Assembly: GCA_024449915.1 (NCBI GenBank)
Contig: JAMZAV010000778.1
Location: 62,001 to 126,000, forward strand
DNA from: Sweltsa coloradensis
Lineage: Eukaryota > Arthropoda > Insecta > Plecoptera > Chloroperlidae
Length of the DNA stretch: 64,000 nt
Reading direction: 5' to 3'
A model generated the notes under the pieces. That model was not told the origin of the DNA. It did not search any database and saw nothing but the letters and a program-made list of their open reading frames with translations. Positions within the stretch are counted from its first letter, which is position 1. Each line of letters opens with the position of its first letter. The translations under genes and the position numbers were made by a program. Shown piece by piece: positions 24,601 through 36,619 of the stretch.

Positions 24601-25718
24601 GACTCCCGTTCCCACGGTTATGAGTTAATTATCACTAGTGAATTCTCCCTGCTTTCAAACCCCATCCAACATATTTGCTGGCAGTATATTTCACCACGTT
24701 GATTGCACTTACTCAAGCATGTTTTGAATGCTGTGAAAATTACAACGCGTTATGTGGCGCGTGCGAAATTGGATTTGATATTTGACAAAATCGTTGTCGG
24801 CTCGTACAGTAATATCCAGTTAGAGCCTGGAATGTGAGAGAAGAGAGGCTATGTGATAATCTGTTATGAAGTAATCGTGCAGCACTGATCTACAGCTAGT
24901 GTTCGCGAACACATGCAACCCTAGTGAAGTCGAATATCGTCGCTGGCAGTCCATAACCTTCTATCAGATTTTCCAGAAATAGTTCAAGAGTGCATAAATC
25001 TATACTATAAAGCTTTACAGGGTGTAGGCAAAAAGTAAGTTCATACAAAATTTAAAAGTACTTGTTTCATTACCTACACTTTGACAAAAGCTCGATGTAT
25101 ATTCACCATTGCCCATTCCCCCAGTAAGGGTCATATTATTATGAACAAGAGTTGCAGTGGTTATTATATTATTTTCGTCTTTAAATTATATTGTAAAACA
25201 TGAAGTACCTATTTATTTAGCGCACAAATGAAACGTAAATCAAACCTGTCTATTAAAGTACAACTTAAGTTCGCAACGTCGAGCCCCCTGAGCACCAGAC
25301 GTTGAAGTTTGATTGAACAAATTTTAGCGCTTGTCGGTGCATCGTCGTGATTGGTGGATTCAGCCATTCCCGGCATTGAGCACTAGGTAATGAAACATGC
25401 TGTAACACGTGTCGAGTGATTCACAACATGTATTAAGAGGTCAGGTTTCCTAAATTAGTGACGTGAGTAGGGATGACTACGGGAGGGGATGATAGTTGGG
25501 GGGGAATGACCATGAACGAATGGAAAGCGAGGATGCCACAGCTACCCACAAAGCGACTGCGTCTCGCTTAGGTTGTCGCTCAGTCGGCGTACATTTGTCA
25601 ACAGCGGGCAAACATGAGTACAAATAACTCGCATTAGTTTGAATTTAGAAAACATTGGCGCATTTCGTAGGATGATATTATCAGCTTCACAAAGTAACAC
25701 ATCTTAGAATATAATTAA
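24601..25718. other. Unassigned intron DNA
   Basis: The part 25270-25620 is GC-richer and unique-looking. No gene was recognised. Confidence 0.45.
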
Positions 25719-26095
25719 CACACACATAACAAAAACTTGTAGAAATACAGCCAAACCTTACACACTCAAAAGGAATGAGATCTAAAAAAAGGGCCAAGCT
25801 CATCTACCCTTCCACATAAACGTACAGTGTCCCATAACAGCATCCTCGAAAAGCTTGGCAAAATAGAATTTGAGATTATTAATTTAACGTAATAGTTTAT
25901 CCAAGTTCTTTTTTTCTAATTAATTTAAACGTAATAACATGCAAATTCTATTTTGCCAAGCTTTTCGAGGATGCTGTTATGGGACACTGTACGTTTATGT
26001 GGAAGGGTAGATGAGCTTGGCCCTTTTTTTAGATCTCATTCCTTTTGAGTGTGTAAGGTTTGGCTGTATTTCTACAAGTTTTTGTTATGTGTGTG
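25719..26095. repeat. Long, apparently perfect inverted repeat (two 154-bp arms)
   Basis: The left arm 25719-25872 and right arm 25942-26095 are exact reverse complements as far as I can read, including an A7/T7 run. They are separated by a 69-bp AT-rich spacer. The arms begin CACACACATAACAAAAAC. No tRNA-like part, ORF or target duplication was seen, and no other copy is in the window. If transcribed it would fold into one long hairpin. A fold-back transposon, a hairpin-RNA locus or an assembly artefact are all possible. Confidence 0.9.
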
Positions 26096-26410
26096 ATCTC
26101 ATTACTTTTTCAAGTTCCATTACAAAATTATTTGCTAAAATATAATATTTTTATCAAAGTTGATTTAAATTCTATGGTATTAGCAGTAACAATATAGGAT
26201 GTAAAATATCTAGACCCGGATTCATGTACATCCTGGGTATAGGTGGTATAACCATGGTATAACGACGGTATAAGGACTGGACCCCAATTCTTGAGTTCGT
26301 GGGAGATGAGTTGAAAACGCAATTTGAAAACGAAGTCGTTTTCGTTTTCGAAGGAATTGGTATTCTTGAACGGTATCGTGGAAAACGTCATGGGTTGTGA
26401 GTTGAAAGCA
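26096..26410. other. Unassigned intron DNA
   Basis: AT-rich. An open stretch on the minus strand (26391-26128) has no recognised domain. Confidence 0.45.
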
Positions 26411-26828
26411 TTGATATTAAACCCCTATAGTAGGCTAGATTAGCAGTCTCCTATACCTCCGCACAGGCGCGAGCGTAGCAAATTGAAGACTCAACCGGCC
26501 CATTTCAAGATGGCGATTTGGTGTTTTAATTTATGCTTTTTTAATGCAATAAAGTATTTTACTGGATTGTTTGATATGGTTTTAGCTTGTGCAGCATGGT
26601 ATTAAACAAAAGAAACAATACGAAGTGATTGCATAAGGGAATTTAGTAATCATTTGGTGTTAAAGGCTAGTATGCTTACCTGTCAACCTGGCGGCAATCT
26701 TGAGAACTATTTGGCCACAAATCGCTCCCATTTGATTAACATGTAAACTGTCATTTTAAGATGGCTTCTAATTGTACCGGAAGTGGACCACCGACTGCTG
26801 GTCTAGCCAATTATATAGGATGTCTATG
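26411..26828 (-). mobile_element. MITE with about 10-bp duplication (MULE-like), copy 2
   Basis: The ends TTGATATTAAACCCCTATAG and the complement of the right end are diverged versions of the TIR of 32815-33237. The inner sequence matches that copy in reverse orientation (GCACAGGCGCGAGCGTAGCA; GTTCTCAAGATTGCCGCCAG complement). GTTGAAAG flanks both sides (26401-26408, 26829-26836). Confidence 0.75.
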
Positions 26829-26836
26829 GTTGAAAG

Positions 26837-27350
26837 AGTATCACGAAATCCAAACACTTTAAAAAGATTTGCGTATAGCAAAGAGCTCGAAAAAGTTCTA
26901 TATTTATTCTAGATGGCAGTGCCTTCATAAACGCGGGCCAATCGAAAGACGAGTTGTATGAAATGATTTGATTGTTGCAATTATGTAAACAAACAGATGA
27001 GCAAGCTCATATCAGAACAGTTGTGTGGCATAGGGTTGGCTAGGCTTGTCAAACATGTAATGTAAGTATGAATTTTACTAGTCCTATAGCCAAATGGAAC
27101 TAGACCTACACTTTTGCATTATAAATAATTTTCCACATCTGGGCCTAGGCCAGGGACGGTTTCTGATTTGTTTTACGAGAGGATAATGACACCTTATCTC
27201 AGTTCACACAAAGAAGAAAAATTATAAACGCCCGCTATTTGTTTACGTATCGCACTTTCCCGCCTAACTCTGCTTGTACCGTCAACAAGTGTCAAGTAAC
27301 TATGGTACTTGTTGATTGTATGCCAAGTGTTTAAGGCTTATTTTAAAACC
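26837..27350. other. Unassigned intron DNA
   Basis: No gene or structured repeat was recognised. Confidence 0.45.
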
Positions 27351-27476
27351 TTTATTTGGAAGCCTTCCAACAAACTTTTTCAACTTTTTTTTTCAAAAGA
27401 GACTATATTTCTATAACCTTAATGTCCATGTAAAATATGAACATTGTAGTCCCACCCGTCTGGTCAGAATCGCGGG
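27351..27476 (-). mobile_element. Helentron-like family 2, internal fragment
   Basis: It contains TATAACCTTAATGTCCATGT and GTAGTCCCACCCGTCTGGTC, the complement of the middle of 8762-9335. Both ends are missing. Confidence 0.65.
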
Positions 27477-28120
27477 CCGACGTATTAGATGTTAGCAGTA
27501 GTAGGCAGTAGTAGGCAGTAGCAGTAGCTAACATCCTTAAAGTGATTTTGAGCATGTTTCAAGCCATTTTTTCACCAAGAAGGAATAATCGTACCCCAAT
27601 AAAATTTGGCATGTGTTGTCAGGTACCTAAATCCCCTCGATTGTGATTTTTTCAATTCACATCACGTTACATGACGGCTGGGTAACACCTCGAAATCACC
27701 CCAACTCTGCTTGGTGTATAAGGTGCTTGAGTGTGTAGCGCACCGCGGCTTGGCTGCGGCGCCCTAACGGGCACCTAGATTTTGATTTCTTTGCATGAGG
27801 CAATGCTAACTCTTAAAGGGCTATTACGTTAGCACTGCCGCCAACTGGCTACAGTTTGTTTTATTACAATAAGAAGCTTATAGAAGAACGAATGTGCGCA
27901 TGCGCAGTACCATAAAAATCCAATCTGTGATTGCAGTCAGCAGTTTATAACATTCTCTATCCAGGCAACCGTAGTCAGATGCAACCCAAGATTGCAATTG
28001 GCTCCGATCAGTGACTTACTCGGACTGACTGTAGTTCCAGTGTAATACGGATAGGTGTAATACGGATAGGTGTGATACGGTAGAAATGGCGCCCAACGTG
28101 GGGCCATTTTAATTATTGTT
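27477..28120. other. Unassigned intron DNA with short direct repeats
   Basis: A GCAGTAGTAG run lies at 27493-27525. Three copies of GTAATACGGATAG-like units lie at 28040-28082. No gene was recognised. Confidence 0.45.
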
Positions 28121-28232
28121 CCCACCTTCTCGGGGAAGAATAAAAGGCACGGGACACCTCTCCAACGCCGATTGAAAGCTAGACGCGAGTCCACGGGTAA
28201 GATGTCCCGTGCCTTTTCCCCGATAAGGTGGG
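28121..28232. repeat. Imperfect inverted repeat (hairpin)
   Basis: The left arm 28121-28156 and right arm 28203-28232 pair through CCCACCTT.TCGGGGA and AAAAGGCACGGGACA, with a 6-bp bulge in the left arm and a loop of about 46 bp. Its nature is unknown. Confidence 0.6.
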
Positions 28233-28814
28233 TAGCAGTAAACATTACTAATACCCCTTTCAAAGACCAGTGAGAACCAATTTCCTTCCCGCCTTCAAAA
28301 CTTAAGATCACTGTGATCACTCCGCGTAATTTCGTTGCCCCCTATATCTGTCCGCTCTTGTCAGTTTAGATCAAGAGTCAAGACGTCGCCTGTCCAGTTG
28401 TTTGGACAGCAGAGCAACCGGCTAGACAGAGATTAGTGCAGAAACCAATCTAGAGACATCCACTCGAGATCTGACGAAGAAGTCGCGCAATCGATATATT
28501 GACAATGTCCCAGATTCACAAACAATGGGATGGGGTAAACAACGGTAAAACGGCGAACCGTTCACTCAGTATTATACTTTGCTAGCACATCAATGTACGG
28601 AGATAGCGCTGTCTGAACAAAATAGAGCAACGCGACCATATAGAAGAATGGTTCAGCTAACATTATTATTTTCCAGTATAGAATCATGACAAATGGAAGT
28701 TATTTAATATAGGAATGTACACCCAATGGCATTATAAATCAAGGGTAGGACAGAAAACGTATTTACACTATCAAACAAGTCTTCTGAAAAGAGTATGGGT
28801 ATATAGGAGATGAC
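28233..28814. other. Unassigned intron DNA
   Basis: The part 28320-28520 is base-balanced and unique-looking. No gene was recognised. Confidence 0.45.
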
Positions 28815-29168
28815 CCAAAATACGGAACAAAGTTTTTAATCAACAGATTGTCGATTGTCGAAGGAGTATCTAATAATTAATTTATTCCAGAATTAATTTA
28901 TCTTTGTGTGGGTGCCGGGTTAAAGAAATGGCCTTTTTGGATGGTGATAGCACCATATACTCCCCTTGATCTCAAACGTCACCAAAAATTATAATTGTAT
29001 TATTGTTGTTGAGTGGCAAAACCAAAATTGTAGGTCATTTTCGGTTTTAATCTTGAGACGTAAAACACGAACAAATGAATAAATAGATCCGCATTTAAAG
29101 ATTTGAATAGCGGACCAAGCCACCAATGGACGGACGGATGAGCGAACATATAATGAATGCTCCCTACT
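28815..29168 (+). mobile_element. Family-1 element, diverged
   Basis: It has CCAAAATACGGAACAAAG in place of GGGAGCGAAGC, then GTCGATTGTCGAAGGAG and GTGTGGGTGCCGGGTTAAAG at about 28907. It continues with CGTCACCAAAAATTATAATT, ATCTTGAGACGTAAAACACG and a GGACGGACGGATGAG run. Confidence 0.65.
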
Positions 29169-29814
29169 TTATATTACCGTTGATTCAAAGTTAAATACAA
29201 ATTTGAAGTATAAAACAGAGTTGAAATGTTTACACACACGACCATATTTTATCACCTGTGTAAGCCAAGACAAAACATCATGTAAAAGAACAACAAAAAC
29301 ATTTAATATTTCCAACGTCATGATGAGCCTTTTTTAAAAGTCATAAGCTTTGAGGAAGGCTGTTATTATCGGTAACATGATACCCCACATAGAATCTAAT
29401 TTGTTCCCTTTGGCGAGATCCGCAGTAGCATGAATCCCCGTGCATTTGTTGGTCTACTTGTTAAATGTAATCCCTAGGGAGGGACCAGGCAGTCTGGCTC
29501 ATTACGGGAATTATTTCTTGGGTATCTTTGTCGTCCGGACCATTGGAAAGAGGATTATTCCGACGTGGTGAAGGGAGAGGGGGAGCATGTTGATAAAGAG
29601 AATGCGTATCAAAGGAAAATATTCCATGTCAGCCTGGAATATCATTCAATAGACGTAAGAGGGGAGGGAAATAATGCTGTGATTGACGTTAGCTTTATAA
29701 GAGATAGGGAAATATTTGTGTGATGTGAATACGTAGAAATTTCAAACTGGGGATGTTCGATTTTTTAATTTTTATAAAAGAAAGAGTTTAAATTACACAT
29801 TCACGGGTATGGAA
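29169..29814. other. Unassigned intron DNA
   Basis: No gene was recognised. The part 29400-29640 is GC-richer. Confidence 0.45.
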
Positions 29815-29987
29815 GTAACTAGGAAGTGACGTAGCTTACACTGTTATTGTACAACGTTTATTCAAACGATCATGTTTTGGTGGAGGTGCCGGGTTTAAGT
29901 AACGTAGTTTTTGTGGGGCTAGGATTGGCCCATGACTCCTAGGGCCACCAAAACAACCTGTGTCACCATTGTTGAAGGTCTACGTCA
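29815..29987 (+). mobile_element. Family-1 element, left part of a split copy
   Basis: It carries GTTTTGGTGGAGGTGCCGGG at 29875 and GGCCACCAAAACAACCTGTG. It is interrupted at 29987 by a family-2 Helentron-like insertion and resumes at 30563. Confidence 0.65.
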
Positions 29988-30562
29988 TTGGATGAGCGAA
30001 GCGAAGACAATTTCACTGACCCCAAAAAAATTTAGCTCCAATGTTTTTTTTTCTGTCTGTTTGTTCGCGCTCTACCGGGAAAACGGCATATGCGATCTTG
30101 ATGAAAATTGGAGGGGACCTTCGAAATCTCTGAACTTTGACTTGCCAAGATTTTGGGTACAATCGAAGAAATGTTTCTCATGAATATCGTACTTTAACGA
30201 TTTTTTTCGTTTTTTAGTGCGATATTTTCGTAACATTTGGGCCGATTCTGACCAAACGGGTGGGGCTACAACGTTCATATTTAACATGGACATTAAAGTT
30301 ATGGTGATGTATTGCCTTTTGAAACAAAAAGTTGAATAAGTTAGCCAGAATCCATAGAATAAAGGTTTTGATATGAGTTTTTTTACGTTACGTCGTTTTT
30401 ACGTTGTTAACAATTAACAATTAACAATAGAAACTTGACAACAATCACCTACAATGCATTCAAAAAGCACTTGCAAAGGAAAAGTGGTCCTACTCAAACT
30501 AAAAACTTACAAAAAAGCTCATCCATCAACGCGACTAAAAAAGCGTTTGCGAAGCGGCCTAG
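29988..30562 (+). mobile_element. Helentron-like element, family 2, complete, nested
   Basis: It starts TTGGATGAGCGAAGCGAAG after A (29987) and ends GCTCATCCATCAACGC...GCGTTTGCGAAGCGGCCTAG before T (30563). Insertion between A and T without duplication is the Helitron rule. It lies inside a family-1 copy. Confidence 0.8.
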
Positions 30563-30670
30563 TAATAAGTTCATTAGTCGGAAGTCAAGTTCAGTATTTT
30601 TTCGTAAGACGTACACACGCAGAGACGGTGGACAGAAATGTGATGTAGTCAGCGGAGGGAAACTCCTTCT
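30563..30670 (+). mobile_element. Family-1 element, right part of the split copy
   Basis: TTTTTTCGTAAGACGTACAC with ACGCAGAGACGGTGGACAG and AAATGTGATG matches the 3' third of family 1. Confidence 0.6.
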
Positions 30671-31504
30671 AGATCAGAAACAATCCAACCCTCTTCCCTA
30701 AATCTCTTCCATTCCCTCATATTATACTCCACGTCCCTCTTTTCCAGAGGTCCTCACTATCTTTGTGTTACAATTTCTTTTTAAACTCCCTCATATACAA
30801 GTATTACCATCCCCATTATCTTTCAAAATCCAGCTAAAAAAAATCCTATTATCCAAATCATCATGATACTCCATCAATAAATTCAAAGACGACTTATTAT
30901 AAAAGTATGTACATTTACAAGTTAGAAAAAATACATGAAAATAATATTGACGAAACATCTTATTGTTAGGAAAAATCCTATCAAACAATGTCATTGTCTA
31001 GCACCACATTTCACCCCTTAGTTTCTTAATGTGATTCTTGTTGTGATGTTGCCACTAACATCCCCTTTCGTGTCCTCCGAGAGTTTGCTTGCATTCTAAG
31101 ACACCTGCACAGTTAAACAAACATATCACTATTGTTATTTGAATACAAACTAAACTAAACTCTGAATAAGACAGATACAATGTTGATTTCATGGTCGGTT
31201 ACGCTTACATTCACACATGGAGTGACTGCACAGAGAGCTAACATTCATTAGGGTATTGAAATTTCAACGCTACAATTTGCTATTACAATTTTTAATTGAT
31301 CATTAATGAGTTAATTATGCTACTCTACTAACTCAACAAACGGATACGGCAAAATGACAAGTTTTAAGCCATCACCAAGTTCTCTAAGGTCCCAGAATAG
31401 GATGGTCAATGGCCCTCACTCGACCCTTCCCCACCAAGGACACTAGATATAACTCGAGCCGACTCTATCATTATATCTTGAATCTCTAGGAGATGACTAA
31501 TTGA
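30671..31504. other. Unassigned intron DNA
   Basis: The part 30660-30840 is pyrimidine-rich. No gene was recognised. Confidence 0.45.
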
Positions 31505-31570
31505 TACTTTCATTTATTTATTTAACGTCTATCCTATTCAGTTATAAAACTGATTTACAAAGGAGGACAA
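31505..31570 (-). mobile_element. LINE-B 3' tail fragment
   Basis: GTCCTCCTTTGTAAATCAGT with TTATAACTGAATAGGATAGA and CGTTAAATAAATAAATG is read on the minus strand, the same tail as at 10949 and 41120. Confidence 0.65.
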
Positions 31571-32804
31571 AATTTTACTCAACAAAATGACGTAACCAAC
31601 GTACTATACATGTTTGTGCTTTCCAGGAAATTTAATTCATATTGCTTTTAGATTGAATTCCTAAGTATAGATATTTACGTTGAAAGTATAGCTTTTTATA
31701 AGTGAAATTAAGTTCATGCACATTTATATTTTCAACAAATACTTTATTAAAAAAAGGCTTCCACGAATTTAATTTAAAACAGCATTACATATTAGAATTC
31801 TTGAGATGAAACTCGGAAAATATAATATGTCACGTCTTTGTTGGCGAGAACAGTAATTGGACTGCGTTGTTAGATTTAATATAGACTATAACAACAAAGA
31901 CCGCCCGAGCGTTGAAAAGTACCCTTGGCATCCATCATTCAAGATATGAGATGAGAAATCACATACCCCCATTTATTGTTAATAATCTACTGGAATCGCC
32001 TAATCATTGAACTACCGTGTGCCACCGAGGAATACACGTATCCATAAACTGTTTCAACTTCTTTCCAGTCGCATTCATGTGCAGTTGTGCACAAGTATAC
32101 CTGTTTGATAAGGTTGCTGTCTACTTATAACGATATTTTACCATTGAATAGACATTTATATTTGCACAATACTAAAATATCACTTTCGAAGTCCAGTTAA
32201 AGAAATAACCAATAATCAATTTAACTAATGTCTTCAGCTATGAACATACAATTTGTGTTCACACTTAACACACTCACAAATCATACACTGGAACATACAT
32301 TCAACACCACACACATACATTGACGTTTTTAACACTTCTATAGCCATCTTTATGTTTTTAATTTTATATTGTATTTTATTGAGTTTTGTTGCATATGCTT
32401 TGTTTTGCAACATGGTGAATGCAACGGACAGGACTTAAGCTATGTAACTGTTTATGCCAGTATATAAAACAATCTTGTGCAGTGCGTGCACAATGAGTTC
32501 AACTGACAATATGGGTTCACAGTCAAAATTTGTGATTACTTTTACTAAATTTAGGGTAAAATCTTATTTTGTGGTAAACACATTTCTCAAAGAATAGAGT
32601 AAAATTTAAATCAGCATCAGAAGTCCGCACAAAGAAAGTAAATGAGTTATTTTGTGATGTCCAACTTTTTCGATTACTAAGACTCGCCGTGTGAAGTTCT
32701 TTGTAAGGTATTAGGTATGGAATGTCATTAGGGTGGGAGGTAAAGCAGGGGGGGGTAAGGGTTCACACGCTCGTTGCATTCTTCTTCGAGGGCACTAATT
32801 ACAT
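31571..32804. other. Unassigned intron DNA
   Basis: AT-rich with no gene recognised. A G-run lies at 32749-32756. Confidence 0.45.
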
Positions 32805-32814
32805 TCTTTTACAC
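32805..32814. repeat. Target-site duplication, left (TCTTTTACAC)
   Basis: It is identical to 33238-33247. Confidence 0.8.
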
Positions 32815-33237
32815 ATAGATATTAAACACCTATAGTAGGCTAGATCCGCAGTCAGTAATCCACTTCCGTGACAATTTGAAGCCATCTCGAATATGTTAAG
32901 TAAATGGGAGCGATTTGTAGCCCAAATAGTTCTCAAGATTGCCGCCAGGTTGACAGCTGAGCATACTAGCCTTCAACATCAAATAATTACAAAATTCCCT
33001 TATGCAATAACTTCTTATTGTTTCTGTTTGTTCAATATCATGCTGCACAAGCTAAAACCATATCACACAATCAAGTAAAATACTAAAATGCATTAAAAAA
33101 GCATAAATTAAAACGCCAAATCGCCATTTTGATTGATTTTGATGATGGCAGATTGACTCTTCAATTTGCTACGCTCGCGCCTGTGCGGAGGTATTGGAGA
33201 CTGCGTATCTAGCCTACTATAGGTGTTTAATATCTAT
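32815..33237 (+). mobile_element. MITE with 10-bp duplication (MULE-like), copy 1
   Basis: The terminal inverted repeats are about 39 bp with one mismatch; each begins ATAGATATTAAACACCTATA. The 10-bp sequence TCTTTTACAC occurs on both sides (32805-32814, 33238-33247). The duplication length fits Mutator-like elements. There is no transposase. A reverse-oriented relative is at 26411-26828. Confidence 0.85.
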
Positions 33238-33247
33238 TCTTTTACAC
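33238..33247. repeat. Target-site duplication, right (TCTTTTACAC)
   Basis: It is identical to 32805-32814. Confidence 0.8.
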
Positions 33248-35175
33248 GACATCCACACTAAAAGATCCATCAACACCAGTACGCCCATGGTGATTAAAAA
33301 TAAAAAGCTGGTGTTTAAAATGTGTTAAGCTTTTTGATGAGTTTAAGAAATACGTAAAAACTTACTTTCCATGCTATTTATAAGCTTAAACTTTCCTTGA
33401 CTAGAGGGGTGGGGAGGGGAGGCTGAGTAGGTTTCAATGATGTGACGGTGTAGTTTATTAACAGCTGATGCCAGCAGAATCTCCCCCTACTTCGCAATCC
33501 AATCCTGTTAATACCCCCCCCCCCCCCCCCCCCCGGTACGAACACCAGCACGGAATCTGCCACTAAAGTCAGAGTAATTGCAAAACGTTGTTACGATGGA
33601 AACTTTCGCGTATTCGTGTTTGCGTAGGTGTAATGCCTTGTTCATTTACGGATTGTGGGGTGTTTGATGTATTTATTATTAGGATGTGAGTGGCTTTTCA
33701 TTGAGTGATAAACGTGTCATTGCATTGGGGTATATTCCTGATTGCCTCGCCAACATACACCCACACGCACGCACTAATGTGAAAGCATTATGAACGTAAA
33801 TCAAACAATGCTGACTATGCATTTAGAAGGATCAGGTGTCTCCCTAATTATCACAAAACATAACTGAAATTTGAAATGGGATTGGAATTTAAAATTTGTT
33901 TTAAAATAGTTACTAAAGTACAATTTTAATTTTTTTTTTATTAAATAAAGTTTGGGAATTATCTTATTTTTGTATGAATTGTACATCACAAATTTAAACC
34001 AAAATACCGAATTCAATTAAATTTTCATTTACTTGTTTGCGAAATGGGAGTTCGACCATTATAAATCATTTTTAAACTAATAATGTTTCGTCGTAATATC
34101 ATGCAAAAAACTTCAAATCAAATCCTTTGTCATATACTACCAACACAATAATATGTCGTCAGCTAAAGAATTCTCTTTTTGACTTTCCATTGATATAAAT
34201 CCTTACAATTTTGCTGATGATATTTCTAAAGAAATAATCAACCCCCAACATTCTTTGTTATCAATATTACAACATTTTTCATATAAATATTATGTGGCCC
34301 GAAGAAAATATAAATAAGAATGCAACGCCTTCGAGTCCTTTTGAATGTCTGGAGAATATACTCTTCAGGGATGAATAGAACCTGGGAATGATAAGGCACA
34401 ATGAACCTATCATACACCAATAACTTCCTATTTTATATAATTTAGTTGACACGTGAGGGGCGGTGGGGGGGGGGGGAGTGATAACCTACACCCCCACATC
34501 CACCAACCCTTGTCCACCTACACTGTAACGGAACTCTCCAAACTCTTCTCTGCGTAAAAGTGTTTATCTCACGCGTGACATCCTGAGAGCGTGGGCTGGC
34601 AATAACGTAGGATATACTCCCACCCACCCACGCCTGGTTGTTTTCCGAGGAGTGAAGAAGCGCAAGTTGTAAATAACTAGAGTGAACGCTGCATGTCACG
34701 ACCGCCCACGTAGGGTTAGAGCTCTGTGTGACGTCATGAAGATGCAAACTCTGATTCAGGATAACTGGATGATTGATTGAAGGATTACATATTTATTTTG
34801 AAAAATATGTTCTGCTTTGTTCATGAATAGTTTCCTTTCAGACACAGAATAAAATTTTCATTTTTTTTTTACACATTAACATTTACACGACTTTTGACAT
34901 TCACATAAACATTTTATTTCACATTCACATATACTTTCTGTTACAGTTGTTGGTTGTGATTCACATAACAGCAGAGTTGAATTTCACAATCCTTCACATA
35001 AAATAACCAAAATATTATTAGGCCTTTAGATTTTATAAATCAATAAACTGTTTTCAGCTGAACGATTCTAATGTCTTTCTATAAGCGGTGTTAAATGTGT
35101 AAAATATTATAATAATTACGGAAATCAATCCAAAAATTACATTTTTAAAATACAGCATCTAAACGAATTCTGCAT
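33248..35175. other. Unassigned intron DNA
   Basis: A C-run of about 20 lies at 33515-33534 and a G-run at 34465-34476. The part 34440-34740 is GC-richer. CACAT-rich sequence lies at 34870-35005. No gene was recognised. Confidence 0.45.
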
Positions 35176-35400
35176 TCGCTTTTAAATGAGGTTTATATAA
35201 TTAACTTTTAATAAGTTTGGTGTTTAGTGCTTGAAAACATGTACAAACATGAACGTAGTGGCAGTTTTTCAGAATGTTTCACTTTTGGTGGAGGTGCCGG
35301 GTAAGGATTAATATTATTTATTATTTTCATGCGTTTTTCGGGCATTTCTTTATCATGCAATATAAATAAAAGCAAGTATTTCTATTATATTACTACACTT
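35176..35400 (+). repeat. 16-mer repeat family, copy related to 36225-36619
   Basis: AAATGAGGTTTATATAATTA, GAACGTAGTGGCAGTTTTTC and GGTGGAGGTGCCGGGTAAGG at 35287 match the blocks at 36230-36460 in order. Confidence 0.6.
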
Positions 35401-36224
35401 TGATATGGTGTAAGCTTTCATGATACATTGTTATGACATCTCAAACATTACGGATATAATTTCGCGATATATAAGTTGTTCAAACATTAATTTTTATTCT
35501 TCGACGTTTCAAAAGACTTGGCTTTTATTCTCAAGAAGACATGGCTTAAAACAACAAAATAATAACAATAATAACATGGTATCAGCAAGACAATATTAAT
35601 TTGATTTGCATAGTTAAACGTCTCATATTAATGCTTTAAGGATATTCAAGCCGATGAGTGGTGATAGATGATGATGAAGGGTGAATAGAGGAAGGAGGGG
35701 ATCCCGGTACCGGCACGTAGCCTACTCCTTTCGAAAAGTACCAAGAGGATCATACCCATGACCACGCGCAACACAATAAAAACATAAACAAGCCAAACAA
35801 GTCAAGTGGCAACTATTTAGTTGGGTAAAGAGGTGTTTCCTAATTATTGATCTTGGGCATCACCGAATCAGCACCGTTTTAATCAAACCATGAAATTATT
35901 AACGGAGACAATTAAAAAAAAACAAAAGTGTAAAATGAGGCACGCAGAACTCTATGGGTGTTTTAAAAAAAACAGGTGTTAAGTCCAACAATCGGCTGAA
36001 ATAGAAATTATCTACCAGTGCATCCATTTTTTTGTTCATTGAAATTGCAACTATGGCTACCATATTATTCCCAGCCATCCTATTCGGAGTTTATCTTTGA
36101 AACGTCGATCTTATGAAGCGTCTCATTAACGTGCAGCTTACCAAAGTTACTAATGTTACTTCCTTTTTATCAACGATCTCAAATGATTAAAATATTCTAG
36201 AGTTATTCATAAATTCTCCATGTC
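35401..36224. other. Unassigned intron DNA
   Basis: No gene or structured repeat was recognised. Confidence 0.45.
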
Positions 36225-36619
36225 CTATTAAATGAGGTAGGTATATAAAATTAGCTTTTGACTAATTTTCTATCTTTAATAATTTAAAAAAAAATGAACG
36301 TTGTGCTAGTTTTTTAAAATGTATCAGTTTTGGTGGAGGTGCCGGGTTACGATTTAAAAATTATTATCTTACATTTTCATTTGTTTGCAATATGAATAAA
36401 ATCAATTTTAAAATCAATTCCTTGAATTATTTTAGAGGGCAACAACATAAATAAAATGAACGTTGTGCTAGATTTTGTAAATATATCAGTTTTGGTGGAG
36501 GTGCCGGGTTAAGATTAAAAATTATTTTCTTACGTTTTCTACTTGTTCATTTGTTTGTAATATGAATAAAATCCATTTTAAAATCAACTCATTTTACTAT
36601 TTTAGAAGGCAACAACACA
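36225..36619 (+). repeat. Tandem duplication of a 16-mer-bearing unit (about 164 bp)
   Basis: Two units, about 36291-36453 and 36454-36619, both run AAATGAACGTTGTGCTAG, then TCAGTTTTGGTGGAGGTGCC, then AATATGAATAAAATC and TTTTAGARGGCAACAACA. The 16-mer is exact in both, at 36331 and 36494. Confidence 0.75.

Noticed and set aside
27937..28320. 127-codon open frame on minus strand
   Set aside because: It runs through a hairpin and short direct repeats (repeated PYYTYPYY is from GTAATACGGATAG units). No recognised domain.
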